Source of the DNA: a bacterium
Lineage (GTDB): Bacteria; Desulfobacterota; Desulfocorpusculales; Desulfocorpusculum
Direction of reading: 5' to 3'
NCBI GenBank assembly: GCA_037481695.1
Contig: JBBFLE010000023.1
Location: forward strand, 1 to 42,689
DNA length: 42,689 bases
Part shown: positions 6,900 through 15,727 of the stretch, piece by piece
How positions within the stretch are numbered: the stretch's first letter is position 1
How the letters are laid out: each line of letters begins with the position of its first letter
Position numbers and translations under genes: made by a program
Notes under the pieces: generated by a model
Database searches by the model: none
Told to the model about the DNA's origin: nothing
Seen by the model: only the letters and a program-made list of their open reading frames with translations

Positions 6900-8074
6900 A
6901 GGTCGTTTACATGGACAACAATGCCACCACCAGGGTAGACCCTTTGGTAGTCCAAGAGATGCTTCCCTTTTTCACAGAAACATATGGGAATCCATCCAGT
7001 ATGCATTTGGTGGGGGCAAGAGCCCAAAAAGCAGTGGCCCAGGCAAGGGAAAAGGTGGCTCAACTTTTGAATGCACACCCAGATGAGATCGTCTTTACCA
7101 GTTGCGGCACAGAGAGTGACAATGCGGCCATAAGAGGGGTCTTGGAGGCCTCACCCGAGAAGCGCCACCTGGTTACCACCCGGGTGGAACACCCAGCGGT
7201 TTGGAATCAGATCCCGTACCTGCGTCAAAAGGGTTATCGAGTCACAGAGCTTAGGGTGGATAGAGAAGGCAGGCTGGATCTGGAGCATCTGAAAGCTTCT
7301 CTCACCGATGACACTGCCTTGGTGAGCATCATGTTTGCCAACAACGAGACAGGAGTCATTTTCCCTTTGGAGGAGGTGGCCCAGATCGTCAAGGCAAGGG
7401 GTATAGTTTTTCACACAGATGCAGTCCAGGCAGTGGGAAAGATTCCTGTGGATCTTTCCAAGCTGCCCGTGGATCTCTTGAGCATGTCAGGCCACAAGAT
7501 CCACGCCCCCAAAGGTATAGGTGTTCTGTACATAAGACGTGGTACCAAGGTAGCCCCATTCATGATAGGAGGGCACCAAGAGAAAGGGCGTAGAGGCGGC
7601 ACCGAGAACGTGCCTTACATAGTTGGGCTTGGCAAAGCAGCCGAGATAAGCCAGCAGGAGCTTTCCAAGGAATCCATGAGACTCCAGGGGCTAAGGGACA
7701 AGCTGGAGCATGGCATCTTGGAGAGGATCCCCAGAGTGCTGGTCAATGGGAAGGGGGCTGAACGGCTGCCCAACACCTTGAGCTGTTGTTTTGAGTACGT
7801 GGAAGGAGAAAGTCTCTTGCTTCTGCTCAGCGACCTGGGGATCTGTGCTTCTTCAGGATCAGCCTGCACTTCAGGATCTCTGGAACCCTCCCATGTTTTG
7901 AGGGCCATGGGGATTCCCTATACGGCCGCACACGGCTCCGTGAGGTTCAGCCTGGGTCGTTTCAACACAGAAGAGGAAGTGGATTTCGTCTTGGAGAATC
8001 TTCCGGGCATTGTTGAGAGGCTGAGGCAGATCTCTCCATTTTGGGAGAGAAGGGCTGAGGTCTCAAAAGGCTGA
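6896..8074 (+). CDS. nifS: Cysteine desulfurase NifS
   Basis: A 392-aa class V aminotransferase-fold, PLP-dependent enzyme that converts cysteine to alanine and leaves a persulfide for cluster assembly on NifU. It opens MKVVYMDNNATTRVDP, typical of NifS. TSCGTESDN binds PLP phosphate, FHTDAVQAVGK contains the PLP-ring contacts, SGHKIHAPKG carries the Schiff-base Lys201, and SSGSACTSG carries the persulfide Cys324. The ATG lies within the nifU stop (ATGA), so the two are translationally coupled. A longer frame upstream runs inside nifU and is not used. NifS in selenium-using anaerobes can also deliver selenium; that is only a possibility here. Confidence 0.95.
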   Translation: MKVVYMDNNATTRVDPLVVQEMLPFFTETYGNPSSMHLVGARAQKAVAQAREKVAQLLNAHPDEIVFTSCGTESDNAAIRGVLEASPEKRHLVTTRVEHPAVWNQIPYLRQKGYRVTELRVDREGRLDLEHLKASLTDDTALVSIMFANNETGVIFPLEEVAQIVKARGIVFHTDAVQAVGKIPVDLSKLPVDLLSMSGHKIHAPKGIGVLYIRRGTKVAPFMIGGHQEKGRRGGTENVPYIVGLGKAAEISQQELSKESMRLQGLRDKLEHGILERIPRVLVNGKGAERLPNTLSCCFEYVEGESLLLLLSDLGICASSGSACTSGSLEPSHVLRAMGIPYTAAHGSVRFSLGRFNTEEEVDFVLENLPGIVERLRQISPFWERRAEVSKG

Positions 8075-8122
8075 GCTTCTATAGCGGATCGGCTTTGCTG
8101 CTGTTGTGAAAGGCAGGCGCGG

Positions 8123-9019
8123 ATGGACTCCACCCTCTGGCTAAGAACAAACTCTTTTCCTTTCTTTTCATCACATGACCCCCCCAGGTTATTCGCCCAC
8201 AGGGGGGCCTCAGGCCACAGGCCAGAGAATACCATGGAAGCTTTCTCTTTGGCCTGGGACATGGGTGTGAAGTACCTGGAAATGGATGTGCATATGAGTC
8301 GGGACGGACACGTGGTGGTGATTCACGATGAAACCCTGGATAGGACCACCGACGGCCACGGCTATGTCAAAGAGCACACCATTTCTGAACTGAAAAGATT
8401 GGATGCAGGATATTCTTTCCTCCCAGAGAATTCCTGCGAGCCGATTTTTAGAGGCATGGGTTTGCGTATTCCACTTCTGGAAGAGGTGGTTAAGGAGTTC
8501 CCCCAGGCCATGTTAAACATTGAGGTGAAGCAGAAAACCCCCCCAATGGAGGATTCTCTTTGGAAAGTACTGTCCCAAAATGGGGCCTTGGAGAGGGTCT
8601 TGATTGCCTCAGAGAATGGGGAGTTGCTAAGGCGACTCAGGGCCAGGTTCGGACCCGCTGTGGCCACTGGCATCTCCAGAAAAGAGGCCTTTGCATTTCT
8701 TAGGTGGTACCTGACCGGGAAAAGAGGCCATTACCGGCCCCAAGGCCAGGCCCTCCAAATCCCGCAAAAAATAAAAGGTCTTGACTATATAAGCCAGGGA
8801 TTTATAGATGCTGCTCACCAGCTGGGCCTGGAGGTACACATCTGGACCGTGAATGATTCTTCCAGGATGAAGAAATTTCTCGATATGGGAGCAGACGGTA
8901 TAATCACCGACTACCCGGAAAGATTTCCCCTAGGAAACCTTTCTGGGTCGCGAAGCCCTCAATTGGATGAGAGAAAGCATCAAGGAGGTCATCATGTATT
9001 ACGAAGCCTTAATGGATGA
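8123..9019 (+). CDS. Glycerophosphodiester phosphodiesterase family protein
   Basis: A 298-aa TIM-barrel enzyme of the GDPD family, which splits glycerophosphodiesters to glycerol-3-phosphate and an alcohol. Catalytic motifs are clear: LFAHRGASGHRPENT (His-Arg and Glu-Asn), YLEMDVHMSRDG (metal-binding Glu and Asp), VVIHDETLDRTTDG (general acid/base His), LNIEVKQ near residue 133, and near the C-terminus VHIWTVND and GADGIITDYPE. There is no signal peptide, so it is probably cytosolic. Typical members are 240-300 aa. The stop overlaps the next gene by 26 nt. It may recycle lipid head groups. A substrate cannot be assigned. Confidence 0.9.
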   Translation: MDSTLWLRTNSFPFFSSHDPPRLFAHRGASGHRPENTMEAFSLAWDMGVKYLEMDVHMSRDGHVVVIHDETLDRTTDGHGYVKEHTISELKRLDAGYSFLPENSCEPIFRGMGLRIPLLEEVVKEFPQAMLNIEVKQKTPPMEDSLWKVLSQNGALERVLIASENGELLRRLRARFGPAVATGISRKEAFAFLRWYLTGKRGHYRPQGQALQIPQKIKGLDYISQGFIDAAHQLGLEVHIWTVNDSSRMKKFLDMGADGIITDYPERFPLGNLSGSRSPQLDERKHQGGHHVLRSLNG

Positions 9020-10271
9020 AAAAGCCAGAGAGATCCAGCGCGAGGTAAGGAGATTTGTCAAAGAACAGGTCAGCCCTGATTATGTAAGGGCCATGGATCG
9101 AGAGGAAATCCTCTATCCTCGTGAATTCGTTCAGAAGCTTGCCTCCTGCGGCCTCTTGGGCCTCAGATTTGAACCTCGCTGGGGAGGCAGGGGGCTGCCA
9201 TGGACAGCCGAGGTGGTAGCCGAGGAGGAGGTGGGGGTTCTGGGGACTGCCTTGGGATGCGCCTTCGTGATGCCATCCATAGTGGGGGAGGCTCTTCACG
9301 TTTTTGGCAGCGAGGAGCAAAAAGAACGATTTCTCAGGCCCATTCTGAAGGCAGAAAAAATAAGCGCGGAAGCCCTGACAGAGCCAAGGGGAGGCTCGGA
9401 CTTCTTTGGTGCCACCACCAGGGCTGTCCTGGATGGGGATCATTTTGTGGTGAATGGCCAAAAAAGGTTTGTGGTGGGGGCCGCGGAAGCAGACATATTC
9501 CTGGTTTACTGCCGCACAAATTTTGATCCCCATGCGCACAAGTACAGCCGTATAAGCGCGCTGATCATAGAAAGGGGACCTGGGCTGGAAGCAGAGTATA
9601 TCTATGGGTTGATGGGTACCAGGGGAGGCGGTACAGGGAGGCTGGTTTTCAGGGATATGCGGGTGCCCAAAGAGAACCTCATCGGCGGACTTCATGGAGG
9701 AGCCATGGTTTTCAACCAGATGATGATCCCCGAGAGACTTACCTCTGCGGCGGCCAGTGTGGGGGGCGCCAGGGCCGCCCTGGAAATAGCAACTCGCTAC
9801 AGCCATAGGAGGCACGCTTTTGGTCAGCCCATTCGCAACTTCCAGGGTGTGAGCTTCAAGGTGGCCGATGCCATCACCCAGTTGGATGCAGCCAGAGGTC
9901 TGGTTTATATGGCAGCTCGTGCCGTGGATGAGAATGCACCTTATGCAAGAAGGCTCGTGAGCGAGGCCAAGAAATTCGCCACAGATGTGGCATGGAACGT
10001 GACCAACCAGGCCATGCAGATAATGGGAGGCATAGGCTATACAGATGTCTACCCCGTGGAAAAGATAGTCAGGGACACCAGACTCACCCAGATATGGACC
10101 GGCACCAACGAAGTCATGAATCTTCTCATTCAGCATGAGTATTATAGGGAAGTGATAGAGGGTTCTACGGATGCAAGGGACGTGGAGAAAGACGCTTTGA
10201 GACAGGATGAGGCAGAAAAATGCTTCACAGATGAGGACATGTGGAGAGTTCACGAGCAAGCAAAGAAATAA
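8994..10271 (+). CDS. Acyl-CoA dehydrogenase family protein with relocated catalytic Glu
   Basis: A 425-aa flavoprotein. The family is clear: ALTEPRGGSDFFGATTRA (FAD/substrate loop), VVNGQKRFVVGA, MGTRGGGTGRLVFRDMRVP, HAFGQPIRNFQG, MQIMGGIGYTDVYPVEKIVRDTRLTQIW. The usual catalytic YEGT motif reads WTGT, with Thr369 at the Glu position. Glu247 in PERL aligns with the alternative base of isovaleryl-CoA and long-chain dehydrogenases (LDLERL). AGGAGGT lies 5-6 nt before the ATG at 8994, so this start is preferred over one nine codons upstream. It overlaps the phosphodiesterase gene, so the two may be one unit. Substrate unknown; branched or cyclic acyl-CoAs are possible. Confidence 0.9.
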   Translation: MYYEALMDEKAREIQREVRRFVKEQVSPDYVRAMDREEILYPREFVQKLASCGLLGLRFEPRWGGRGLPWTAEVVAEEEVGVLGTALGCAFVMPSIVGEALHVFGSEEQKERFLRPILKAEKISAEALTEPRGGSDFFGATTRAVLDGDHFVVNGQKRFVVGAAEADIFLVYCRTNFDPHAHKYSRISALIIERGPGLEAEYIYGLMGTRGGGTGRLVFRDMRVPKENLIGGLHGGAMVFNQMMIPERLTSAAASVGGARAALEIATRYSHRRHAFGQPIRNFQGVSFKVADAITQLDAARGLVYMAARAVDENAPYARRLVSEAKKFATDVAWNVTNQAMQIMGGIGYTDVYPVEKIVRDTRLTQIWTGTNEVMNLLIQHEYYREVIEGSTDARDVEKDALRQDEAEKCFTDEDMWRVHEQAKK

Positions 10272-10378
10272 GGAGTCAGGAACATGCCCTGTGGTGGACT
10301 CGAGCGCCGAGTGCGGCCTTGAGTCTTCATGGGGCCATGGGCGCTGGATTCAAGAGGGATTTTGTGCGCTGATACGGG

Positions 10379-10384
10379 TATAAT
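10379..10384 (+). promoter_or_regulatory. Candidate -10 element for the gspC operon
   Basis: A perfect TATAAT lies 25 nt before the gspC ATG, in the first gap ahead of the T2SS run. No good -35 hexamer stands 16-18 nt upstream, so it may be a weak or activator-dependent promoter. Confidence 0.35.
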
Positions 10385-10409
10385 TAAGTAGTCGGGATCA
10401 CGGTAGGCT

Positions 10410-11324
10410 ATGGAACTATTACGGCAAAACATGGGCAGGATCTTGGTTGCCTCCATGTGCTTCTCCATCGTGGGAATCATTATTTTCGGCCTCAATCTTT
10501 GGGAAACACTCCGTACACCGACCTCTGTACCAGCTCCTCCACCCAAGTCTGAAAGAAGCAAGAAAATCCTTGAACTACCCTCTTTGAAATCCAAGGAACA
10601 GTATGATCTTATAGCCAGGAGAAATATCTTCTCCATGGGAGATGCTCCCAAGAAGGCTCCTGCTCCAGAGGCGCCCAAGGCTCCGGTGGAGACTGCTTTG
10701 AACCTGAAATTGAAGGGCACAGTTGTCTCCCCAGGAGGCCTGGCTTTGGCAATGATCGAGGATCCGACTCAACGAAGAGAGGATCTCTACATAGTGGGTG
10801 ACAAGCTCCAGGATGCCCAGATCGTGAGGATTCTACCCAACCAGGTGATCTTGCAAAGATCTGGCAGGGAAGAAACACTAAGCCTTTTTTCAGAAACAAC
10901 CTCCAAGGGAGGGCTTAAGCCTGTTCAGGGGCAACCCCAGGCTCCCTCCTCCAAGCCCACCTCACCCCCCCAGGCACGGGCCCCAGGAGGTCCGGCTCCT
11001 GAGGCTTCCTCGCCCAAGGGGGGACAGCAGCAGGCTGTACAGGCTCTCATGGCCAAGCTTCGTTTAAAGCCTCATTTTGCTGATGGAAAACCATCGGGGT
11101 TTGTAGTGGGGGATGTCCCCATGGGGAGTGTGTTCCAGGCTGCGGGGCTCAAGGTGGGTGACATAGTAGTGGGCATCAACGACGAGGAGGTTCGGACTCC
11201 CAACCAATTGCTCAAGGCCTACAAAGAGGTCTCCCAGGCAGGAGAACTATGGTTAGAGGTTTTAAGGGATGGCCAAGAGGAGACCATCGAGGTTGACATA
11301 GAGACCATCCTCTCCCAGAAATGA
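10410..11324 (+). CDS. gspC: Type II secretion system protein GspC (with C-terminal PDZ domain)
   Basis: A 304-aa inner-membrane protein that links the T2SS inner-membrane platform to secretin GspD. Residues 1-14 are cytoplasmic, 15-35 form one membrane helix (VASMCFSIVGIIIFGLNLWE), then a Pro-rich linker. The homology region runs about 60-160 (YDLIARRNIFSMGD, LKLKGTVVSPGGLALAMIED, DLYIVGDKL). A second linker rich in Pro/Ala/Ser follows, then a PDZ domain (about 215-300, FVVGDVPMGSVFQAAGLKVGDIVVGINDEEV). The order matches canonical GspC. A perfect TATAAT precedes it. It begins the run gspC-gspA-gspB-like; gspD and gspE follow only after the inserted minus-strand module. Confidence 0.9.
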   Translation: MELLRQNMGRILVASMCFSIVGIIIFGLNLWETLRTPTSVPAPPPKSERSKKILELPSLKSKEQYDLIARRNIFSMGDAPKKAPAPEAPKAPVETALNLKLKGTVVSPGGLALAMIEDPTQRREDLYIVGDKLQDAQIVRILPNQVILQRSGREETLSLFSETTSKGGLKPVQGQPQAPSSKPTSPPQARAPGGPAPEASSPKGGQQQAVQALMAKLRLKPHFADGKPSGFVVGDVPMGSVFQAAGLKVGDIVVGINDEEVRTPNQLLKAYKEVSQAGELWLEVLRDGQEETIEVDIETILSQK

Positions 11325-11333
11325 GGGACCAGG

Positions 11334-12929
11334 ATGTATCTGTCTTTCTTCGGACTCAGCGAGCAGCCTTTCAACCTCACTCCAGACCCCAAATTCTTTT
11401 TCATGAGTGAAAGCCACAGGAGCGCTTTCAACCACCTGCTTTTCGGCATCCATGAACGAAAAGGGTTCATGGAGGTGGTGGGAGGGGTTGGAACAGGCAA
11501 GACAACCTTGTGCAGGGCCCTGCTGTCCCAACTAGGAAATGAAGTTGCCACAGCCTTGATCTTGAATCCCTTTCTTTCGGAAAAGGAGCTTCTCAGGTGC
11601 ATAAACCTGGAGTTCGGTCTGGATGGGTCGGGTCGCAGCCGCAATCAGTTTCTGCAACAGCTGAATCATTTTCTTCTTGACAGGGCAGCAAAGGGTGGGA
11701 ATGCCTGCGTGATATTGGACGAGTGCCAGCACCTGGATGCCTCGGTCTTGGAACAGATCCGTATGCTTTCAAATCTAGAAACCAGCAAAGAGAAGCTGAT
11801 TCAGATGGTGCTTGTGGGGCAGCCTGAGTTTCATCAAAGGCTTGGCTCTGAGAAACTGAAGGCTCTTAATGAGAGGATTGAGGTTCGATGCTTTCTGGAG
11901 CCTTTGAGCGCTCAAGATACCGCAGCCTACATAAAACACAGGTTGAGAGTTGCCGGTGCGTCCAAGGAAACACTCTTCACGGATTCGGCTTTGGATGTTG
12001 TTTATCAATACGCCAGAGGAAATCCCAGAAGGACCAACGCCGTTTGCGACCGCGCCATGTTGCTGGCTTATGCCAGGGGAAGCAACAGGATCCACAAAGG
12101 TCACGTCAGGGCAGCCATCAGGGAGGTTTCCTGGACAAAGGAAGGGGTATCCCGGGTTTCTTCTTGGTCTGGATCACGCATGGGGATGATGGCCGCTTAT
12201 ACTTTTCTTACTTTGGCTGGGGTTACAGCAGGGTGGATGGGGGGACGAATTCTGCTTAATCCCACCATGGTTGAGAAGGCAGATATGCAGCAGAAGGATT
12301 CTGCTGAGACACATATGGAATCATCCACCCAGGAACCGGTATGGATTCAAGGGGTGGCCATGGACGCCGTTGCGGTTTATCGGCGTCTTGGCGGCATGGC
12401 CGGTCTGGCACTGCCTGAGTCTGGCGAGAACATGGAGGAATTGGCCAGAAGGGCTGGTTGGGAACCGGTCAGATTGATCGTGAACTATGAGAACTTGCTT
12501 CGTTTCAAGAGGGCCTGCATCTTAGAAACCAGAGTAACAGGCCAGGCATCCATCATGGGAGCCCAATGGGCTGTCTTGAGAGGGATTTCGGAGATGGGGG
12601 TCTGGCTGCAATATGGGGAATCGGCTCTGAGGTTCCTTCCCAGGTGGGAACTGGAGGCTCAGTGGTCGGGGGCGGTTTGGGTGTGGATTCCAGCCGGCAA
12701 CTTTTATCAAAGACTAAGACCCGGGATTCGAGGTGCCAAGGTGGAGTGGCTCCAGTCTGCCCTTGGAAAGCTGGGGCATTGGGAAGGCGAGCCCACGGGT
12801 TCCTATGACAGGTCCACCCGCAGAGCCGTGGCCGAGTTCCAGAAGGCCAATGGTTTGGCCGCGGACGGGAGAGCAGGCCCGCGTACCATTGCCATGCTTT
12901 TACAGCTTTTGGGTGAGGAGGTATCTTGA
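11334..12929 (+). CDS. gspA: GspA/ExeA-like AAA ATPase with peptidoglycan-binding domain
   Basis: A 531-aa protein. Residues 1-270 form an ExeA-type AAA ATPase: MYLSFFGLSEQPFNLTPDP opening, Walker A GGVGTGKTT (K56), Walker B CVILDE (D129-E130), sensor region NERIEVRCFLEPLS. A membrane helix lies near 283-306 (MGMMAAYTFLTLAGVTAGWM). The C-terminal ~70 residues form a peptidoglycan-binding domain (VEWLQSALGKLG, TRRAVAEFQKANGLAADG). In Aeromonas, ExeA with ExeB helps the secretin pass through and assemble across the peptidoglycan. It starts 9 nt after gspC and ends overlapping the TTG of the next gene. The region between helix and peptidoglycan domain (about 330-450) has no recognised domain. 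Confidence 0.88.
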   Translation: MYLSFFGLSEQPFNLTPDPKFFFMSESHRSAFNHLLFGIHERKGFMEVVGGVGTGKTTLCRALLSQLGNEVATALILNPFLSEKELLRCINLEFGLDGSGRSRNQFLQQLNHFLLDRAAKGGNACVILDECQHLDASVLEQIRMLSNLETSKEKLIQMVLVGQPEFHQRLGSEKLKALNERIEVRCFLEPLSAQDTAAYIKHRLRVAGASKETLFTDSALDVVYQYARGNPRRTNAVCDRAMLLAYARGSNRIHKGHVRAAIREVSWTKEGVSRVSSWSGSRMGMMAAYTFLTLAGVTAGWMGGRILLNPTMVEKADMQQKDSAETHMESSTQEPVWIQGVAMDAVAVYRRLGGMAGLALPESGENMEELARRAGWEPVRLIVNYENLLRFKRACILETRVTGQASIMGAQWAVLRGISEMGVWLQYGESALRFLPRWELEAQWSGAVWVWIPAGNFYQRLRPGIRGAKVEWLQSALGKLGHWEGEPTGSYDRSTRRAVAEFQKANGLAADGRAGPRTIAMLLQLLGEEVS

Positions 12930-13792
12930 GCGCCATACAGGAAGCCCTCGAACGAGTAAGAAAAGAAAGGCAGGACTCTCCAGGAAATGATCTCTCCTGG
13001 GTGGAGGTGGCTGCCACAGGCCCCAGGGAAAGATCCACCAGGCCGCGCCTGAAGCAGAGCCTTGGAATACTGGTTCTGGCAGGGGCTGCCGTGGGGATGA
13101 TACTGTCCCAGGTCTCTTGGACCGCCCTAGAGAAATCCATTGGCGGGATTGGGAGCTGGAAACAGCACGACACTTCCGGCTTTCAAAAGGGGGAGCAAGA
13201 CACTCAGCAAGGGGAAAAGCCCATGGAGCCCATAACAAATGCGACCTCATGGGAACATGGGCATCTTCAAGCCACATCAAGAGAATCTGCTGCGCATTCA
13301 CAAGAGAGTATTCAGAAGGCCGTGGCTGAGGCAAAAATGTTGCAAAAAAATGGGGACTCCCAAGGGGCCCAGAGAGTGCTTCTGAGCGTACTTGAAAAGG
13401 AGCCAGAATCAGTGGAGGTCTTGGTGGAATTGGCAGGTCTATACATGAGGGACTCTGTTGATTTTCAAAGAGCCATTGCCCTTTATGAGAGGGCTCTCCA
13501 GAGAAGCGCCCAACGCGCCTCTATCTGGGTAAATCTGGGAGTGGCTTATATGAGGATCGGGGATCCAAGAAAAGCTCAAGAGAAAATTTCTCGGGCTTTG
13601 CAGCTTGATCCATCAATGTTAGAGGCTCACTACAACATGGCTTGCGCTTTGGCCCTGCAGGGCAAAGATCAGGAGGCAGCTGTTTTTCTGCAAAGGGCTG
13701 CCTCCATGGATTCGCGAGTGATGGGATGGGCCAGCCAGGACCCTGATCTGCAATCCCTCAAGGATGTCTTGGTTCAAACCATTCACCATTAA
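12926..13792 (+). CDS. GspB-like membrane protein with TPR domain
   Basis: A 288-aa protein. The first residues (MSAIQEALERVRKERQ) resemble the cytoplasmic start of GspB/ExeB, the partner of GspA. One membrane helix follows at about 51-68 (GILVLAGAAVGMILSQ), then a low-complexity linker. TPR repeats fill about 130-285 (AKMLQKNGDSQGAQRVLL, VEVLVELAGLYMRDSVDFQRAIALYERAL, ASIWVNLGVAYMRIGDPRKAQEKISRAL, LEAHYNMACALALQGKDQEAA). Classical GspB lacks the TPRs, so it may be a GspB/TPR hybrid. The start is TTG at 12926, overlapping the gspA stop as TTGA, with GGAGGT about 4 nt upstream. Role in GspA-dependent secretin assembly is inferred from context. Confidence 0.75.
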   Translation: MSAIQEALERVRKERQDSPGNDLSWVEVAATGPRERSTRPRLKQSLGILVLAGAAVGMILSQVSWTALEKSIGGIGSWKQHDTSGFQKGEQDTQQGEKPMEPITNATSWEHGHLQATSRESAAHSQESIQKAVAEAKMLQKNGDSQGAQRVLLSVLEKEPESVEVLVELAGLYMRDSVDFQRAIALYERALQRSAQRASIWVNLGVAYMRIGDPRKAQEKISRALQLDPSMLEAHYNMACALALQGKDQEAAVFLQRAASMDSRVMGWASQDPDLQSLKDVLVQTIHH

Positions 13793-13897
13793 CGCGCATC
13801 ATCCTGGGGTTATTTGAGACAATGGCCGCCTGCTCCTGAAGCTTGATGGCGCAGCGCCCAGGGTCTCTGATCCTGCTGAATGACCCGGGTTAGTGTG

Positions 13898-14575
13898 TCA
13901 TCCATTGTCCCAAATCCTGCCATCTCTCATTTTAATGAGCCTGTGCACAAAGGGTGAGTCGCAAACTATGGGATCGTGGCTGGCTATGATTATGGTCTTG
14001 CCTTCTTCTTGGAGAGCCGCCATGTTTTTCATGAATTCCTGGGAAAGAATAGAGTCCAGGTGTGCCGTGGGTTCATCGGCTATGATGATGGGGGGATCAT
14101 TTATCAAGGCCCTGGCTATGGCCACCCTTTGGGCTTCTCCACCTGAAAGCCATTCCACCTTCTGGTCTGCCTTTCCCTGGATGCCGAATCTGGCCAGAAG
14201 CTGGCTGGCCTTTTTGCGCATCTCAGACCATCTTAGGCCCAATGGGTGTGCTGGCAGCATGACATTTTGCATGGCCGTGAGTCCCTGTATTAGAGAGACC
14301 TGCTGAAACATGAATCCGAAGGTCTTCCTTCTGAGCTCTGTTAGGAAGCGTTCAGGCAAACTGGTTATTTCCGTGCCCTGCAGCCATATGCGGCCCGAAG
14401 TGGGACGCGCCATGCAGCCAATCAAACTCAGCAGTGTTGTCTTTCCTGAGCCGCTGGGCCCCTTGAATACCGTTATGAAATTCTCCTGCAGGGAAATGCT
14501 GACATCTTCCAATGCCACGGTCTCATTGGGTTTTCCTTGATGAAACACTTTTCCCACTTTCAGGAGTTGGATCAA
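13898..14575 (-). CDS. ABC transporter ATP-binding protein (LolD/MacB type)
   Basis: A 225-aa ATPase. Walker A GPSGSGKTT (K45), Q-loop FMFQQVSLI, signature LSGGEAQRVAIARAL, Walker B IIIADEPTAHLD and switch IIIASHDP are all intact. The class is that of MacB/LolD/FtsE proteins, which drive mechanotransmission in the periplasm or lipoprotein extraction rather than classical import. It starts with TTG at 14575, overlapping the permease stop (TTGA), with AGAGGA 5 nt before it. It is the last gene of the minus-strand set nosL-147aa-permease-ATPase. The substrate is unknown; a role in copper or envelope-protein handling is inferred from NosL. Confidence 0.88.
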   Translation of the reverse strand: MIQLLKVGKVFHQGKPNETVALEDVSISLQENFITVFKGPSGSGKTTLLSLIGCMARPTSGRIWLQGTEITSLPERFLTELRRKTFGFMFQQVSLIQGLTAMQNVMLPAHPLGLRWSEMRKKASQLLARFGIQGKADQKVEWLSGGEAQRVAIARALINDPPIIIADEPTAHLDSILSQEFMKNMAALQEEGKTIIIASHDPIVCDSPFVHRLIKMRDGRIWDNG

Positions 14576-15720
14576 GCCTGTCCTCTCATCACCCTGTCAG
14601 GATCCATGGTAGCAGCTTTCCAGCAGGGAGTTATTGTCACCAAGGTGTAGGGTACCACGGTGAAAAAGAACAAAACCGCAAGGTCTCCAGCTCTAAGGGA
14701 TGGATACAAGGGGAAACTCGGGTACAGAACTGACCATCCTTTTAGAGCAGGTGCCATAAGGATCCATGAAAAATGGAAAATGTGAAAGTAAGCTGCAATG
14801 GCTCCCAAAAGAAAAGCCGAGAAGGAGATGACCAGTCCTTCAAGACCCTTGAGAAGCATCACATCCCCGGTTTCCCATCCAATGGCCTTCAGGATGCCGA
14901 TTTCCCGCTTCTCATCGGCGCTCAAGCCTGTGGCCTTGTCCCAAGCAAGTATAAAAAAGGCCAACAGTGCACCAACCAGTAGAAGCAGGGCCATGCCACC
15001 TCGCCAATCAAAAAGGGCTCGGTAGGTTCGCAGTATCTCCTCTCTTAGAATGGGCCTAGTATCTGGCAATAGTTGCGTGATTTTTTCGGCCACCGTGGCT
15101 CTTTCTCTGGGGTTTCTAACGGTTACTGCCAGATCTGTTGCGAAACCCTCTGGAAAACCAAAAAGATTCTTGAAATCACCTTGCTCCATGATAATCAAAT
15201 CAGATGTCAACAGCTCCGAGTCCGAGGGGAAGAGTTCCTTTATTCCCAGGGTCATAAAGCCACCCCTGTAGGATCTAAAGGTCAGGCTCTGCTGGTCCTT
15301 TGCGGCGAAACATCTCATAACACCCCGACCCACCAATATCCGGCCTGGCTCAGGACCGTGCCCCGGCAACATGGGAACCATTATTGTGTAATTGGCTCCG
15401 CTTCCGGGGTCATAGTAATAGCCCCAAATCCGGCCATAGACCTCTTTGACTCCCCGGATCCCCTTTATTTGCCCCATGTATTCCAAAGGAATGAGTTCAT
15501 GGCGTCCTGCGGTCATTCTTTGGACCAGGACCTCCGGGCTGTCTTGCAGCAATTTTTCGGCCTGGGCCTGCATGGCTCTGGCAAAAAGAAGCACTGAAGC
15601 CACCCAGAAGACCACCAAGGCATACACCAAAAAGAGTGCCAGGTTCTTGAACTTTCTCCTTCTTAAGGAAAACAGGGCAAAGTCCAAGAGGTTCAGCTGC
15701 CTGCGTAACCAGCGCCACAT
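14572..15720 (-). CDS. FtsX-like (MacB-type) ABC permease
   Basis: A 382-aa permease. An N-terminal membrane helix lies at about 27-46 (NLALFLVYALVVFWVASVLLF). A periplasmic domain of about 190 residues follows, then three helices near 240-260 (GGMALLLLVGALLAFFILAW), 285-312 and 343-370 (DLAVLFFFTVVPYTLVTITP). The segment KREIGILKAIGWETGDVMLLKGLEG is the coupling-helix signature of FtsX/LolE/MacB permeases. The ATG at 15720 follows GAGGTGG; a GTG at 15726 is possible. The stop overlaps the TTG start of the ATPase gene, so a complex is likely. It stands 7 nt after the 147-aa gene. Confidence 0.87.
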   Translation of the reverse strand: MWRWLRRQLNLLDFALFSLRRRKFKNLALFLVYALVVFWVASVLLFARAMQAQAEKLLQDSPEVLVQRMTAGRHELIPLEYMGQIKGIRGVKEVYGRIWGYYYDPGSGANYTIMVPMLPGHGPEPGRILVGRGVMRCFAAKDQQSLTFRSYRGGFMTLGIKELFPSDSELLTSDLIIMEQGDFKNLFGFPEGFATDLAVTVRNPRERATVAEKITQLLPDTRPILREEILRTYRALFDWRGGMALLLLVGALLAFFILAWDKATGLSADEKREIGILKAIGWETGDVMLLKGLEGLVISFSAFLLGAIAAYFHIFHFSWILMAPALKGWSVLYPSFPLYPSLRAGDLAVLFFFTVVPYTLVTITPCWKAATMDPDRVMRGQA

Positions 15721-15727
15721 TTCCACC

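Noticed and set aside
9009-10259. Long open minus frame (416 codons) opposite the acyl-CoA dehydrogenase
   Set aside because: The plus strand encodes an unmistakable dehydrogenase over the same span; the minus frame is a shadow with unnatural composition.
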